Source: an uncultured Pelagibacteraceae bacterium (GTDB lineage Bacteria; Pseudomonadota; Alphaproteobacteria; Pelagibacterales; Pelagibacteraceae). From it: DNA of 64,000 nucleotides. Where the stretch lies: NCBI GenBank assembly GCA_902546145.1, contig CACCIT010000002.1, positions 1-64,000 on the forward strand, in the 5' to 3' direction. Made by a program: the position numbers and the translations under genes. Shown here piece after piece: positions 39,630 to 51,665 of this stretch; positions within the stretch are counted from its first letter, which is position 1; each line of letters opens with the position of its first letter. Below the pieces are notes generated by a model, which saw only the letters and a list, made by a program, of their open reading frames with translations, was not told where the DNA came from and did no database searches.

Positions 39630-40189
39630 TATTTATTATTAACTGTACTTGAAAATAGATCTAATTTTTTTTCAATTAATATTGAAATTGAATCAGTAAT
39701 ATTATTTGTAATTTTTTCCAATCCAACCATTTCATCTTCATCAAAATTTTGAAGTACAAAATCACTTACTTCCATATTGTCTTTTGGTTTTCCAATACCA
39801 ATTCTTACTCTAGAATAATCTTTACCAATAAATTTATCTATTGAAGCTATACCATTATGACCTGCGCTAGATCCACCAAACTTAGCTTTAATTTTTCCAA
39901 ATTCTACATCCAAGTCATCATGAAAAACTATGACATCCTCGGCATCAATTTTAAAATATTCTATTAGTTCTCTTATACAAATTCCTGAATTATTCATGAA
40001 AGTTAAAGGTTTAATTGCATATATTTTTTTGTCTCCAACATTTCCTGTTGTAAGCAAACCTTTAAATTTTGGCTTTTGTTTTGATAGACCAAATTTTTTA
40101 TTTATTGAGTCTATAATTTTAAAACCTACATTATGTCTATTGTTTTCACTATCGGGCGTTGGGTTACCTAGTCCTACAAATAAAAGCAT
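39629..40189 (-). CDS. pth: Peptidyl-tRNA hydrolase
   Basis: Frees tRNA from stalled peptidyl-tRNA. Motifs are FVGLGNPTPDSENNRHNVGF (catalytic His), PLTFMNNSG, VFHDDLDVEFGKIK and GGSSAGHNGIASI. Length 186 is usual. It lies between rplY and ychF on the minus strand, the usual rplY-pth-ychF order of many proteobacteria. Confidence 0.96.
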   Translation of the reverse strand: MLLFVGLGNPTPDSENNRHNVGFKIIDSINKKFGLSKQKPKFKGLLTTGNVGDKKIYAIKPLTFMNNSGICIRELIEYFKIDAEDVIVFHDDLDVEFGKIKAKFGGSSAGHNGIASIDKFIGKDYSRVRIGIGKPKDNMEVSDFVLQNFDEDEMVGLEKITNNITDSISILIEKKLDLFSSTVNNK

Positions 40190-40229
40190 GAGAATTTTTT
40201 AATGGAAAACAAACTTTAGTTTAAATAAT

Positions 40230-40931
40230 TTATTTTTTTTCTTCAGCAGGCTTATCTTCGCCTTCTTTTTTATCACCCTCTGCTGCTGGCTTGTCTCCTT
40301 CGGCTGCTGCACCTTCTGCACCCGCTTCTCCCTCGGCAGCTTCAGCTTCGGCTGGTTTTTCTGGCTCTTTCATAACAGTTGGAGCCGCAAGTGTTGCAAT
40401 AACGAAATCCCTACCTTGAATAGTTGGTACAACTTCAGGATCTAGATTAATCGATGAAATTTTAAAACTTACTCCAATATCAATACCATCTAAATCAATT
40501 AAAAGATTGTCAGGTATTTTTTCACTTGGACATTTTAATTCAACTTTTCTTCTTACAATATTCAATACGCCACCTTTTTTTAATCCAGGTGATTTTTCAT
40601 GATTAATAAATTTAACTGGAACCTCAATTCTAATTTTAAGACCAGGCACAACTCTTAAAAAATCAACATGTATAGGTTCGTCTGACAAGATGTGATATTT
40701 TACTTCTCTTGGAAGTACATTTTGTGGCTTACCATTTACATTTAATGTAAGAATTGTAGATAAAAAATTTGAGTCTTCTAACATCGACTTTAGCAGTTTC
40801 TTAGATATAGAAACTTTTTCATTTTGAGCTTCTCCGCCGTAAATTATAGCCGGAACTTCTCCATTATCTCTTAGTGAGTTAAGCTCACCTTTTGTTTTAG
40901 TATCTCTGATGTTAGCTTCTAAAGTATTCAT
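40230..40931 (-). CDS. rplY: 50S ribosomal protein L25 (CTC form)
   Basis: A 5S rRNA-binding ribosomal protein. It has the L25 N-terminal domain (LRDNGEVPAIIYGGE, then SDEPIHVDFLRV) and the beta-rich TL5/CTC C-terminal domain. The last 45 residues form a low-complexity tail of Ala, Glu, Gly, Lys and Pro. This tail is encoded by clearly more GC-rich DNA than its surroundings (about 40235-40375). It forms part of the prs-rplY-pth-ychF run on the minus strand. Confidence 0.93.
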   Translation of the reverse strand: MNTLEANIRDTKTKGELNSLRDNGEVPAIIYGGEAQNEKVSISKKLLKSMLEDSNFLSTILTLNVNGKPQNVLPREVKYHILSDEPIHVDFLRVVPGLKIRIEVPVKFINHEKSPGLKKGGVLNIVRRKVELKCPSEKIPDNLLIDLDGIDIGVSFKISSINLDPEVVPTIQGRDFVIATLAAPTVMKEPEKPAEAEAAEGEAGAEGAAAEGDKPAAEGDKKEGEDKPAEEKK

Positions 40932-40976
40932 AAAAACAAGGGTTTTTAGCTCAAGATCCTTAATAACACAAGGTAA

Positions 40977-41909
40977 TTATTTAAATAAATCAGATACAGA
41001 AGTAGAATTTGATATTCTTTTAATTGCTTCACCCATTAGCCCTGAAATAGATAAAACTTCAATGTTTTTTGCACCTTTTATTTTGTCACTATTATCAATT
41101 GTGTCTGTAATTACTAAATTTTTGATAACAGAATTTTTAATTTTTTTGACCGCTTCACCACTAAGAACGCCATGAGTAATATAAACGTAAACTTCTTTTG
41201 CACCTCTATCTTTTAAAGCTTTAGCTGCATTTACAATTGTTCCACCTGAGTCGATGATATCATCTACAATTATACACGTCTTACCTTTTACATCCCCAAT
41301 TACATTCATAACCTGAGATTGTCCTGGCTTAGGTCTTCTTTTATCTACTATGGCTAGACCAACATTTAAAAGTTTTCCAAGAGATCTTGCTCTTTCAGTA
41401 CCGCCCACATCTGGAGCAACACAAATCATATTTTTACTTTTAATTTTTTTCTTAACGTGTCTTGCAAAAATAGGAGTGGCAAACAAGTTATCTACAGGAA
41501 TATCAAAAAATCCTTGAATTTGTCCTGCGTGCAAATCTACTGTTACAACACGATCGGCTCCTGCTTTTGTTATAAGGTTAGATACTAGTTTTGCTGAAAT
41601 TGAAGTTCTTGGGACAACTTTTCTATCTTGTCTTGCATAGCCAAAATATGGAATTACAGCAGTTATATTTTTGGCAGATGATCTTTTTAAAGCATCTATA
41701 CATAATAAAAGTTCCATTAAATTATCATTCGCTGGTGAAGAAACAGACTGAATAATAAAAATACTATTTCCTCTTATGTTTTCATTAATCTCAACATAAA
41801 TTTCACCATCAGAAAAATTTCTAATACTTGAATTGACTAATTTAGATTTTAAATATTTAGCAATATTCTTACTAAGAGGTTTATTGCTATTTCCTGATAA
41901 TAATTTCAT
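40977..41909 (-). CDS. prs: Ribose-phosphate pyrophosphokinase
   Basis: Makes PRPP for nucleotides, histidine and tryptophan. Motifs include [52 protein letters not shown] and the PRPP site [18 protein letters not shown]. Length 310 is normal. It is followed 45 bases later by rplY. Confidence 0.96.
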   Translation of the reverse strand: MKLLSGNSNKPLSKNIAKYLKSKLVNSSIRNFSDGEIYVEINENIRGNSIFIIQSVSSPANDNLMELLLCIDALKRSSAKNITAVIPYFGYARQDRKVVPRTSISAKLVSNLITKAGADRVVTVDLHAGQIQGFFDIPVDNLFATPIFARHVKKKIKSKNMICVAPDVGGTERARSLGKLLNVGLAIVDKRRPKPGQSQVMNVIGDVKGKTCIIVDDIIDSGGTIVNAAKALKDRGAKEVYVYITHGVLSGEAVKKIKNSVIKNLVITDTIDNSDKIKGAKNIEVLSISGLMGEAIKRISNSTSVSDLFK

Positions 41910-41917
41910 GAAAAAAC

Positions 41918-42676
41918 CTAATTAAGCATAATTATTGAAATATTTCTACCATAATCAGCATGATTTAAACTTTTTGATCTTCTTGCACTAAAAAATTTAT
42001 TTTTAGCATCAAATGTATCAATATTAATTTTTTCTATTTTTTTCACACCAGATTTAAGAATTAATGATTTAACATAACCAGATAAGTTAAAATATAACTT
42101 TTCTTTACTTATTTTAAAAAATTTATGATTAGTTTTGTCTTTTCTTATAAATTTTTGATAAAAGTCTTTTTGAACTTCATAATTTTTAACTGATATTGAT
42201 GGACCTATAACTGCTGTAATATTTTTTGTTTTAGACCCTCTCTTAACCATAAATTTAATCACTTTTGATATAATTCCCTTAAAGGCACCTTTCCATCCTG
42301 AATGAATTGCAGCTATCATTTTTCTCTGATTGTCAAAAATAAGTATTGGTACACAATCTGCAGTCAAAACCGCAATAGGTAAATATACTTGGTCAGTAAT
42401 AATTGCATCAGCCTTAGGTTTTATTTTTGATTTATATTTTTTGTCAATAAACACAAATTTATTACTATGAATTTGGTTAAGTAAAAAAATATTTTTTGAT
42501 TTCTTGGAAATTTTATTTTTAACAATATTTAAATTTTTTTTTACATTTGCACTATTGTCACTTGAACCTGGGCCACAATTTAAACTTTTATAAATATTTT
42601 TTGATACACCACCGATGCTATTAAAAAAACCATGTTTAATAGCTTTATATTGTGAAAGTTTTTTAGATTTAATCAA
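41918..42676 (-). CDS. pgeF: YfiH/PgeF-type laccase-domain protein
   Basis: A 252-residue protein of the multicopper-like laccase-domain family; members act on purine nucleosides or edit peptidoglycan precursors. Zinc-ligand motifs are visible: [27 protein letters not shown] and a late FSARRS. The start is TTG at 42674-42676; there is no ATG nearby. It overlaps the upstream methyltransferase gene by eight bases, so translation may be coupled. Confidence 0.85.
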   Translation of the reverse strand: MIKSKKLSQYKAIKHGFFNSIGGVSKNIYKSLNCGPGSSDNSANVKKNLNIVKNKISKKSKNIFLLNQIHSNKFVFIDKKYKSKIKPKADAIITDQVYLPIAVLTADCVPILIFDNQRKMIAAIHSGWKGAFKGIISKVIKFMVKRGSKTKNITAVIGPSISVKNYEVQKDFYQKFIRKDKTNHKFFKISKEKLYFNLSGYVKSLILKSGVKKIEKINIDTFDAKNKFFSARRSKSLNHADYGRNISIIMLN

Positions 42677-43718
42677 TTTGAAAACCTGTTTTAAATTTAT
42701 TGTTTTTAACCTTTATCAACATTACTTTAAACAACTCTCCCATTTGTTTCTCATCAATTAAACGTCTAATTCTATAAAATAGATCTGTTTTTTGTGAGAA
42801 GGCTATATCATTGCTTACAATCTCTGCTCTCTGCAAAATTCCCATAGTTGTTAAGAATTTTTTTTGATTAGTAATTAGATGAGCTAGTTTTTCAAACTGA
42901 TTAATATAATTGGCATATAAATTAAAATTTAAATTGTATGTAATATCAGAGTCTCCAATATCTTCTAATATGTTTGAAAATTTATGATCTTTTATTGCTT
43001 GAATAGTATTTTTTATTTTCTGATCTAAATATCCATAATCAATTATTAAAAGTCCTCCATTTCTGTTCTCAATTATTTTACAAATTTTCTTTAGATACTT
43101 GAAAGCCTCTGGAGAGTATTCAATAATTTCTTGATCCTTGGATATTTCAAATTTAAGTTCTTGCTCTATTATTTTAATATCAACTTCTTTATAATTGAAC
43201 TCAGCCTTTTTGTAAGTTTTTAAATTAACATACCTTTCAAGCCAATTATTCTCCTTTTTAAAAAATTGCTTTATTGGAAGTGCATCAAAAAATTCATTTG
43301 CAAGATAAATGCAAGGAAATGCGTTATCGATTTCAACTTCATTTACCCAGATTATTTTTTCAGAATTTAAATTTTTTTTTTGTTCATCAATTAAATATGA
43401 GCTTTTTTCATGAATCATTAAATTACAGGAGTTAAAACAATCTGGAAAATTCTTTAATGTTTCAGATACAACTTTCATCATCTCTCCATTACCAGCGCCT
43501 AGTTCAATTAAGTTAAATTTTTTAGGTGAACCGATGCTTTTCCAAAAAGTTATTACCCATATTGCAATTATTTCTGAAAATAGTCTTGTGATGTTGGGAG
43601 ATGTAATAAAATCACCTTCCTTTCCAAAGGGATTTTTTTTCATATAATAACCATTTTCTTTATCGTAAAGAGCGTGATTTATAAATTGATCTAGAGGTAA
43701 ATTAGTCGACTTGTTCAT
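42669..43718 (-). CDS. SAM-dependent methyltransferase, MidA/NDUFAF7 family
   Basis: A 349-residue member of the DUF185 family; the mitochondrial homologue NDUFAF7 methylates a complex I subunit. Visible features are FGKEGDFITSPNITRLFSEI, the SAM motif LIELGAGNGEMMKVV and YLANEFFDALPIKQF. Assignment to complex I assembly in this bacterium is an inference from family. It overlaps lgt by 17 bases and pgeF by eight. Confidence 0.88.
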   Translation of the reverse strand: MNKSTNLPLDQFINHALYDKENGYYMKKNPFGKEGDFITSPNITRLFSEIIAIWVITFWKSIGSPKKFNLIELGAGNGEMMKVVSETLKNFPDCFNSCNLMIHEKSSYLIDEQKKNLNSEKIIWVNEVEIDNAFPCIYLANEFFDALPIKQFFKKENNWLERYVNLKTYKKAEFNYKEVDIKIIEQELKFEISKDQEIIEYSPEAFKYLKKICKIIENRNGGLLIIDYGYLDQKIKNTIQAIKDHKFSNILEDIGDSDITYNLNFNLYANYINQFEKLAHLITNQKKFLTTMGILQRAEIVSNDIAFSQKTDLFYRIRRLIDEKQMGELFKVMLIKVKNNKFKTGFQID

Positions 43719-44481
43719 TTTTTTTCAAAAAGAAAATAATTAATCCAATTATCAAAAAGATAAAACTTATTAACTGACCCATAGTTAAATTGAATATTAG
43801 GTGTCCCAATTGATCATCTGGAACTCTAAAAAATTCAACAATAAATCTAAAGATTGAATAGAAAATTAAAAATAATCCAGAAATCAATCCAGTTTTTTCA
43901 AAATTTTCTCTATTTCTAAAATAAAGTAAAATTAAAAATAAAATTAAACCTTCTAATAATGCCTCATAAATTTGTGAGGGATGTCGTGGTTGATTATCTA
44001 TTTGTATGAAAGTAACTGCCCAAGGTAAATTAGTTATAGTTCCATAAAGTTCAGAATTTATAAAATTTGCAATTCTTCCAAAAAATATTCCAATTGGTGC
44101 AACTAGAGCAACGACGTCTAAATATAAAAACGTATTTTGATTATTTTTTTTCGCAAATAAAGTAGTTGCGATAACAATACCAATTACTCCTCCATGAAAA
44201 GACATGCCACCTTCCCATACTTTTAAAATATCTAATAGATTATTGATATAGAATTCAAAATTATAAAATAATACATATCCAATTCTTCCACCCAAAATAA
44301 TTCCGATGATTAAGTACGTTATATAATCATCAAAGTTTTTATTTATTTCAGAATTCTTTAAGAACAGTTTTTTTGCTATTAACCATCCAAATAAAATACC
44401 AACTATATAAGCTAGCGAATACCATCTAATTTCTAAAGAAAATATTTCTATTGCAACTGGGTCAAAATTATTGATGAACAT
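43702..44481 (-). CDS. lgt: Prolipoprotein diacylglyceryl transferase
   Basis: Attaches diacylglycerol to lipoprotein precursors at the inner membrane. Typical motifs are WYSLAYIVGILFGW, GGRIGYVLFYN and the signature GRIANFINSELYG with a later HPSQIYEALLEG. Seven hydrophobic helices are visible; length 259 is normal. It diverges from the ubiK-like gene, with 32 bases between the starts. Confidence 0.96.
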   Translation of the reverse strand: MFINNFDPVAIEIFSLEIRWYSLAYIVGILFGWLIAKKLFLKNSEINKNFDDYITYLIIGIILGGRIGYVLFYNFEFYINNLLDILKVWEGGMSFHGGVIGIVIATTLFAKKNNQNTFLYLDVVALVAPIGIFFGRIANFINSELYGTITNLPWAVTFIQIDNQPRHPSQIYEALLEGLILFLILLYFRNRENFEKTGLISGLFLIFYSIFRFIVEFFRVPDDQLGHLIFNLTMGQLISFIFLIIGLIIFFLKKNEQVD

Positions 44482-44513
44482 TTTAAATTATATCTATATT
44501 GTATATCTCAAAT

Positions 44514-44765
44514 ATGAAAAATTCTAAATTTATAATTGATAAATTTGCAAAACTACTAGAGCAGGGATTAATAACTTCAAAAGATTTATCATCTGAAATC
44601 TTAAATATATTTAAGTCAAAGAGAGATGAATTTGTTTTTAAAATGAAACTTACTAGCAAGGATGAATTTGAGATTCTTTCAAAGAGAGTAGAAAATTTAG
44701 AAAATAAAATTTCAAAATTAGAAACAAAAAAAAAGAAGAAAACTAGACCGGCAAAAAGATCTTAA
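44514..44765 (+). CDS. UbiK/BMFP-family small coiled-coil protein
   Basis: A protein of about 83 residues with an N-terminal helix (KFIIDKFAKLLEQGLITSKDLSSEI) and a C-terminal coiled coil (EFEILSKRVENLENKISKLE), ending in a Lys-rich tail. This matches the UbiK/BMFP family, whose members help late ubiquinone synthesis in E. coli. I chose the ATG at 44514 over an earlier in-frame start at 44499. Its last 23 bases overlap the convergent histidine kinase gene. Confidence 0.68.
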   Translation: MKNSKFIIDKFAKLLEQGLITSKDLSSEILNIFKSKRDEFVFKMKLTSKDEFEILSKRVENLENKISKLETKKKKKTRPAKRS

Positions 44766-46062
44766 CTCTTAGCCCATTAAATTTTGATTTTTCCAGCATA
44801 ATGTTACCACCATGGGATTTGATAATATCAGAAGCAATTGACAGTCCTAGACCAACACTAGATTTTGAATCATTTCTCCCTTTGTCCATCTTATAAAAAG
44901 GTTTAAATACGTTTTCATGTTCTTTTTTAGGTATCCCTGGACCGTCATCATCGATAATTATAAATAGGTTTGTATTTTTTTTGGTTAGGCTTATTTCAAC
45001 TTTGTTTGCATATTTTAATCCGTTATCAATCAAGTTATTTAAAGATCTATTGATAAGGTTCTTTCTGCCATTAATGTAAATTCTAGGAATTAAATTATGA
45101 GAAATGTTTTTATTATTATATTTTTTTATAATTTCCTCTATTAGTTCTGAAAGATTAAACATTTCGTCTTTTTCAACATATGACGAGCTTGTAAATTGTA
45201 GGTATTCATTAAGCATTTTTTCCATTTCGTTGATATCATCTGTTAACTTATCAACTGCATCTTTATCTTTAAGAAAAGCTAATTGTAGCTTCATTCTTGT
45301 TAAAGGAGTTCTTAAATCATGACTAATGCCTGATAACATTTCAGTTCTCTGATTAAGATGTCTTTCAATTCTCTTTCTCATTTTGTCAAATTCATGACCT
45401 GCTTGACGTATCTCAAGTGCTCCTGAGGGTTTAAATTCTTCTATGTCTTCTCCTTTTCCAAATCTCTCAGCAGCGCGAGCTAAATTTGTAATTGGTCTCG
45501 TTTGGTTTTTTAAAAATATTAGTGAAATAATAACCATTATAATTGCAGGAACTGTAATCCATAGTGCAAATATTCTTGCAGAGGTACTAGTGACTCGATC
45601 TTTTGGAACTAAAAATTTAAAATATCCATCTTCATACTTTATTCTTAAATCAACTAGTTCTTTATAGTTTGTAGTATTAAACCAGAAGATCTCTGGAGAA
45701 AATTTAGATTTCAATTCTCTTCTTAAAGTTCGATCAATTGGACTAAACCATCTTTCTTTATTTTGATCACTTAATTTTTCATCAACTACTAATTCAATAT
45801 TTAAATCTAGAAATAATGAAAATAAATTTGTCACTTCTTGTTTATCATTTTCCTCATTTTGATAAGCTTCTATAAAAGCACTAATTTCATTTACCAGAGT
45901 TCTGGTCATACCTTTATTAGTTTTAATCCACAAACTATCAAAGAAAACAATGGTGATTATCAATTGGATAGTAATTACAGGGACCGCAACAATTAAGAGT
46001 GCTCTATAAAATAATCTTTTTGGTAAAACTTTTTTAAAAAAATTACTCAATCCAGAGAACAT
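44743..46062 (-). CDS. Sensor histidine kinase (EnvZ-like)
   Basis: A membrane kinase of about 439 residues. Two transmembrane helices flank a periplasmic loop, followed by a HAMP domain (FLKNQTRPITNLARAAERFGKG), the phosphoacceptor His in GISHDLRTPLTRMKLQL, and the ATP site with DDDGPGIP and SSVGLGLSIASDI. The layout resembles EnvZ. I chose the ATG at 46062 over a GTG at 46071. The gene overlaps the response regulator upstream, and its 3' end overlaps the ubiK-like gene. Confidence 0.92.
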   Translation of the reverse strand: MFSGLSNFFKKVLPKRLFYRALLIVAVPVITIQLIITIVFFDSLWIKTNKGMTRTLVNEISAFIEAYQNEENDKQEVTNLFSLFLDLNIELVVDEKLSDQNKERWFSPIDRTLRRELKSKFSPEIFWFNTTNYKELVDLRIKYEDGYFKFLVPKDRVTSTSARIFALWITVPAIIMVIISLIFLKNQTRPITNLARAAERFGKGEDIEEFKPSGALEIRQAGHEFDKMRKRIERHLNQRTEMLSGISHDLRTPLTRMKLQLAFLKDKDAVDKLTDDINEMEKMLNEYLQFTSSSYVEKDEMFNLSELIEEIIKKYNNKNISHNLIPRIYINGRKNLINRSLNNLIDNGLKYANKVEISLTKKNTNLFIIIDDDGPGIPKKEHENVFKPFYKMDKGRNDSKSSVGLGLSIASDIIKSHGGNIMLEKSKFNGLRVKIFLPV

Positions 46063-46720
46063 ATCCTGCACCTCTAATTGTTTGCAAAAACTTAGGACTT
46101 TTTTGGTCTATTTCAATTTTTTTTCTCAATCTAGTAATAATAACATCAATGGATCTTTCTTTATCAAGATTAATCAATTTTCCTATGTCTTCTCTCGAAA
46201 ATGTTTTTCCAGGACTATTAATCATTTTTTCTAAAATTGTCTTTTCAGTATTATTAATTTTAAATTCTTTTTGATCTCTAATAATTAAAAGTTTATTTAA
46301 GTCGATTTTGACATTTTCAAATTCAATAATTCTTTTTTGCTCAGTTTTTTTTGTTTTATCTAAAATGTTTTTAATTCTTAGAATTAATTCTTTAGGTTCA
46401 AATGGTTTGGGCAAATAATCATCCGCACCTACTTCAAGACCCTCTATTCTTTCCTTGGCTTCTCCTTTTGCTGTAAGAAGTATAATTGGAGTATCTAGAT
46501 TTTTTTTATTTTCTTCTATAAATTCTAATCCATTTTTTCCAGGCATCATTATATCGAGCACAATTAGGTCAAACTTTATTATTTTTATTTTGTCAGAAGC
46601 ATCTTCAGCACTGTCAGCTGTGGTTACTAAATAATTATTTTCGTTTAAAAATTTTTTTACCAATGATCTAATTCCATCATCGTCATCAACTACTAAAATA
46701 TGAGCAAAAAAATTATCCAT
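46043..46720 (-). CDS. OmpR-family response regulator
   Basis: A 225-residue two-component regulator. The receiver domain has VDDDDGIRSLV, phosphoacceptor Asp in DLIVLDIMMPGKNG and the Lys in LPKPFEPKELILR. A winged-helix DNA-binding domain follows (SREDIGKLI, RSIDVIITRLRKKIE, TIRGAGYVLW). It is the partner of the kinase encoded immediately downstream (20-29 base overlap). Its start overlaps the MarR-type gene by eight bases. Confidence 0.94.
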   Translation of the reverse strand: MDNFFAHILVVDDDDGIRSLVKKFLNENNYLVTTADSAEDASDKIKIIKFDLIVLDIMMPGKNGLEFIEENKKNLDTPIILLTAKGEAKERIEGLEVGADDYLPKPFEPKELILRIKNILDKTKKTEQKRIIEFENVKIDLNKLLIIRDQKEFKINNTEKTILEKMINSPGKTFSREDIGKLINLDKERSIDVIITRLRKKIEIDQKSPKFLQTIRGAGYVLWIE

Positions 46721-47150
46721 TAATTATTTTATTTAATACATTGTCAAAATTAACAACTTCTTCTGAAGTTGAATTTAAAAGAGCAGAATAAATTCTTTTT
46801 TTTTGTAAATTAAAAATTTCTTCAAATATTTTCTTTCCTTTTTCGTTTAAAAACACATGTTTAACCCTTGTATCCTGATCATTTTTCTTAAATATGACGA
46901 TATCTAACTTTATTAAATCTTTTAAAACTCTGTTGAGGCTCTGCTTAGTTACTTTTAATTTTTTTAGAAGATCTGAAATAGAGATACCTTCATAAGATGA
47001 AATTAGGTGAATAACCTTATGGTGGGCTACCCCAATTGAATATTTATCTAAAATTTTTTTAGAGTCAGAAAATGTCTCTCTGTAACTAACAAATAATTTT
47101 TCAATTAAACCCTTAAGTTGATCGTCTTTAAGATATAAAAGTTCTTTCAT
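46713..47150 (-). CDS. MarR-family transcriptional regulator
   Basis: A winged-helix regulator of about 145 residues from the ATG at 47148-47150 (MKELLYLKDD); an earlier in-frame start at 47198 would run towards ilvE. The recognition helix region reads ISDLLKKLKVTKQSLNRVLKDLIKL and the wing FKKNDQDTRVKHVFLNEKG. It is first in a three-gene run with the two-component pair, and it diverges from ilvE over 72 bases. Its ligand is unknown. Confidence 0.85.
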   Translation of the reverse strand: MKELLYLKDDQLKGLIEKLFVSYRETFSDSKKILDKYSIGVAHHKVIHLISSYEGISISDLLKKLKVTKQSLNRVLKDLIKLDIVIFKKNDQDTRVKHVFLNEKGKKIFEEIFNLQKKRIYSALLNSTSEEVVNFDNVLNKIING

Positions 47151-47222
47151 AATGGGTAAGTTATATTGACATATCAAAGATACAAAGATATTTTTCACAG
47201 ATATTTTAAAATATTTTCACTA

Positions 47223-48104
47223 ATGATACCGTACGATAAAAGATCTGGAAAAATTTGGTACAACGATGAACTTGTTGATTGGGGAGATGTAAAACTCCAT
47301 GTGTTAAGTCATGGTTTGCATTATGCGAGTTGTGTATTTGAAGGTGAAAGAGTTTATGATGGCTCTATTTTTAAATTAGAGGAACATACATCTAGATTTT
47401 TTCATTCTGCTAGAAGAATGGGATTTGAAATTCCTTATACTGAAGAGCAAATAAATACTGCTTCAAATAAAATAATTGCAACTCAGAATGTAGAAAACGG
47501 ATATGTAAGGCCAGTAGCTTGGAGAGGCACTGAAATGATGGCTATATCAGCACAACAAACAAAAATTCATGTTGCGATTGCAACTTGGGAGTGGGGATCT
47601 TACTTTGATCCAAAACTAAAAGTTGAAGGAATTAAATTAAATATTTCAAACTGGAGAAGACCAGCTCCTAATACTATACCTTGGGACACTAAAGCATCAG
47701 GTTTGTATATGATTTGCACATTATCAAAACATGAAGCTGAAAAACAAGGTTACACTGATTCTTTAATGTTGGATCACGAAGGAAATATTGCTGAAGCAAC
47801 AGGGGCCAATGTATTTTTTAAAGATAAAAATGGAGAAATTCACACACCAATTCCAGATTCATTCTTAGATGGAATTACGAGAAGAACTGTAATTGGAATT
47901 GCAAAATCAAAAAATATAAAAGTACATGAAAGAAAAATTAGTCCAACAGAACTTCCTAACTTTGTAGGATGCTTTTTAACAGGAACTGCTGCTGAAGTTA
48001 CACCTGTATCTTGTATTGCAGAAAATCAATTCAAAGTTTGTGATACCATCATCGATCTTAATGAAAGCTATCAAGCGCTGGTGAGAAAGAAAAAAGCAGC
48101 TTAA
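47223..48104 (+). CDS. ilvE: Branched-chain amino acid aminotransferase
   Basis: Transaminates Val, Ile and Leu. The start at 47223 (MIPYDKRSGKIWYNDELVDW) matches the family N-terminus better than an upstream frame start at 47166. Other motifs are HGLHYASCVFEGERVY, the PLP-lysine region TIPWDTKASGLYM, and the class IV signature GNIAEATGANVFF. Length is about 293. It shares its TTAA stop with the convergent pgsA. Confidence 0.95.
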   Translation: MIPYDKRSGKIWYNDELVDWGDVKLHVLSHGLHYASCVFEGERVYDGSIFKLEEHTSRFFHSARRMGFEIPYTEEQINTASNKIIATQNVENGYVRPVAWRGTEMMAISAQQTKIHVAIATWEWGSYFDPKLKVEGIKLNISNWRRPAPNTIPWDTKASGLYMICTLSKHEAEKQGYTDSLMLDHEGNIAEATGANVFFKDKNGEIHTPIPDSFLDGITRRTVIGIAKSKNIKVHERKISPTELPNFVGCFLTGTAAEVTPVSCIAENQFKVCDTIIDLNESYQALVRKKKAA

Positions 48105-48685
48105 TTTTTGTTATCTTCTGATATTGCGTGATCAATACCCTTTCGCAAATAATCATAACCTGTAAATAAAGTAAGCGCAGCTGACAACCATAAAAGAATA
48201 ATCCCAATAGTTTGAGCATTATAATTTTCAAAGTTGATTATTTTGTTTCCAGTATCTCCTGAAAGCAGAAGACCAATAGCAACCATTTGTAAAACTGTTT
48301 TGAGTTTAGCAAGATTTGAAACTGGAAGTTTAATCTGACCTTTTGCTAAAAATTCCCGTAATCCAGAAATTAAAATTTCTCTAGTTAAAATTATTATAGC
48401 TGCAATAACCTCATAATTTCTGATTGTTCCATCCATCACCAGTAAAATTAGAGCTGTAGCGACTATAATTTTATCTGCAATTGGATCTAATAGTTCCCCC
48501 AATTTAGACTCTTGTCCTAACATTCTAGCTAACATGCCATCTAAAAAATCTGTAAATGAGGCAATTATAAATAAAATTAAAGCAGTTAAATCACCATAAA
48601 AACCTGGAAGATAAAATGCTAAAACAAAGAAGGGTACAATTATTATTCTCCCTATTGTCAGAATATTTGGAATTTTTTTTATCAT
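48101..48685 (-). CDS. pgsA: CDP-diacylglycerol-glycerol-3-phosphate 3-phosphatidyltransferase
   Basis: Makes phosphatidylglycerophosphate, the precursor of phosphatidylglycerol and cardiolipin. The CDP-alcohol phosphotransferase motif is intact: TDFLDGMLARMLGQESKLGELLDPIADK. Several hydrophobic helices follow; length 194 is typical. It lies two bases after uvrC on the minus strand, a common pairing in proteobacteria. Confidence 0.94.
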   Translation of the reverse strand: MIKKIPNILTIGRIIIVPFFVLAFYLPGFYGDLTALILFIIASFTDFLDGMLARMLGQESKLGELLDPIADKIIVATALILLVMDGTIRNYEVIAAIIILTREILISGLREFLAKGQIKLPVSNLAKLKTVLQMVAIGLLLSGDTGNKIINFENYNAQTIGIILLWLSAALTLFTGYDYLRKGIDHAISEDNKN

Positions 48686-48687
48686 AA

Positions 48688-50509
<1,822 letters not shown>

Positions 50510-50523
<14 letters not shown>

Positions 50524-50935
50524 GACTTCTTTTTTTGGTAATTTGAATACCAACAGATGAACATTGCTTAAGAATTTCTAATTTCTCAATTTTCAACATT
50601 ATTTTAGCAATTCTTTGATCTTTGAATAATTCATCAAATACAGCTTCAGCTAATGTTTCAAGAAAGTTGTAATGTTTTTTTTTAACGAGTTTTGTGATCA
50701 ATTTTACAATTGTTCCATAATTAACAATCGATTTTATATCTTTATCACTTGATGGCTTTTTATCCTCGTAATCAATTTCTAGGCTAAATTTAACCTTTTG
50801 AGGCTTTTTCTTTTCAAAGTCATAATAGCCAAGTTTTAAATTTAAAATTAGTTCATTAATTAGAATTTTTTTTTCGTAATTAAAAAGACTTTTGTTTTTA
50901 TTTATTCTTACAATCTTAAAATTGCTTCTTTTCAT
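50510..50935 (-). CDS. folB: Dihydroneopterin aldolase-like protein
   Basis: A 141-residue protein with the FolB core: [26 protein letters not shown], a middle [12 protein letters not shown] and [12 protein letters not shown]. FolB converts dihydroneopterin towards folate. An N-terminal extension of roughly 20 residues is longer than usual. It is paired with an SDR gene upstream (four-base overlap), consistent with pterin metabolism. Confidence 0.82.
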
Positions 50936-51665
50936 TCTTTGCCCATTATATCTGGTGTTTGCCAGTTTAAATTCTGCCCACTATCTATTGCTAAAACTTG
51001 TCCTGTAATAGATATATTTTTTATAAAAAAGTCAACAGCATTACATATTTGCTCAACATCTACTTGTCTTTTCAGAGGAGTTGCTAGGTATTGTTTTCTA
51101 AAATGTTTTTCAGATTGTCTTTGATTTTTAATAGTTGGCCCAGGTGCAATGCCGTTTACTCTAATTTTTGGAGCTAAACTCATAGCACTAGTTTTAGTCA
51201 AAGTATAAAGTCCAGTTTTACTAATAGTATAGGAAAAAAAATATGGAGTTAGTTTGAAAACTCTTTGATCAATAATATTAATTATATTGTTATTTGTTCC
51301 TTTAACATTTTTTGCAAATTCTTTTGATAATAATGCAGGTGTTCTTAAATTTGTTCTTAAATGTTGCCCCCAACTATCTGTTGTAAAATTTTCTAATTTA
51401 TCATTTTCAAATAAAGAAGCGTTATTAATTAGACAATCAAAATATTTAAGTTTTGATTTTGCATATTTTACAATTTTATTTACATCATTTTCTTTACTTA
51501 AATCACCTTTAACCAAGTAAACTTTGGTGCCATTATTTGATAGTTCTTTTTTTAACTTCTCAGCTTTTGATTTTGATTTATTAAAATGAATTAAAATTTC
51601 TTTTTTAGGACCAGATAATTTTTTTGTAATTGCAGCACCTATTCTAGTTGCCCCACCTGTAATAA

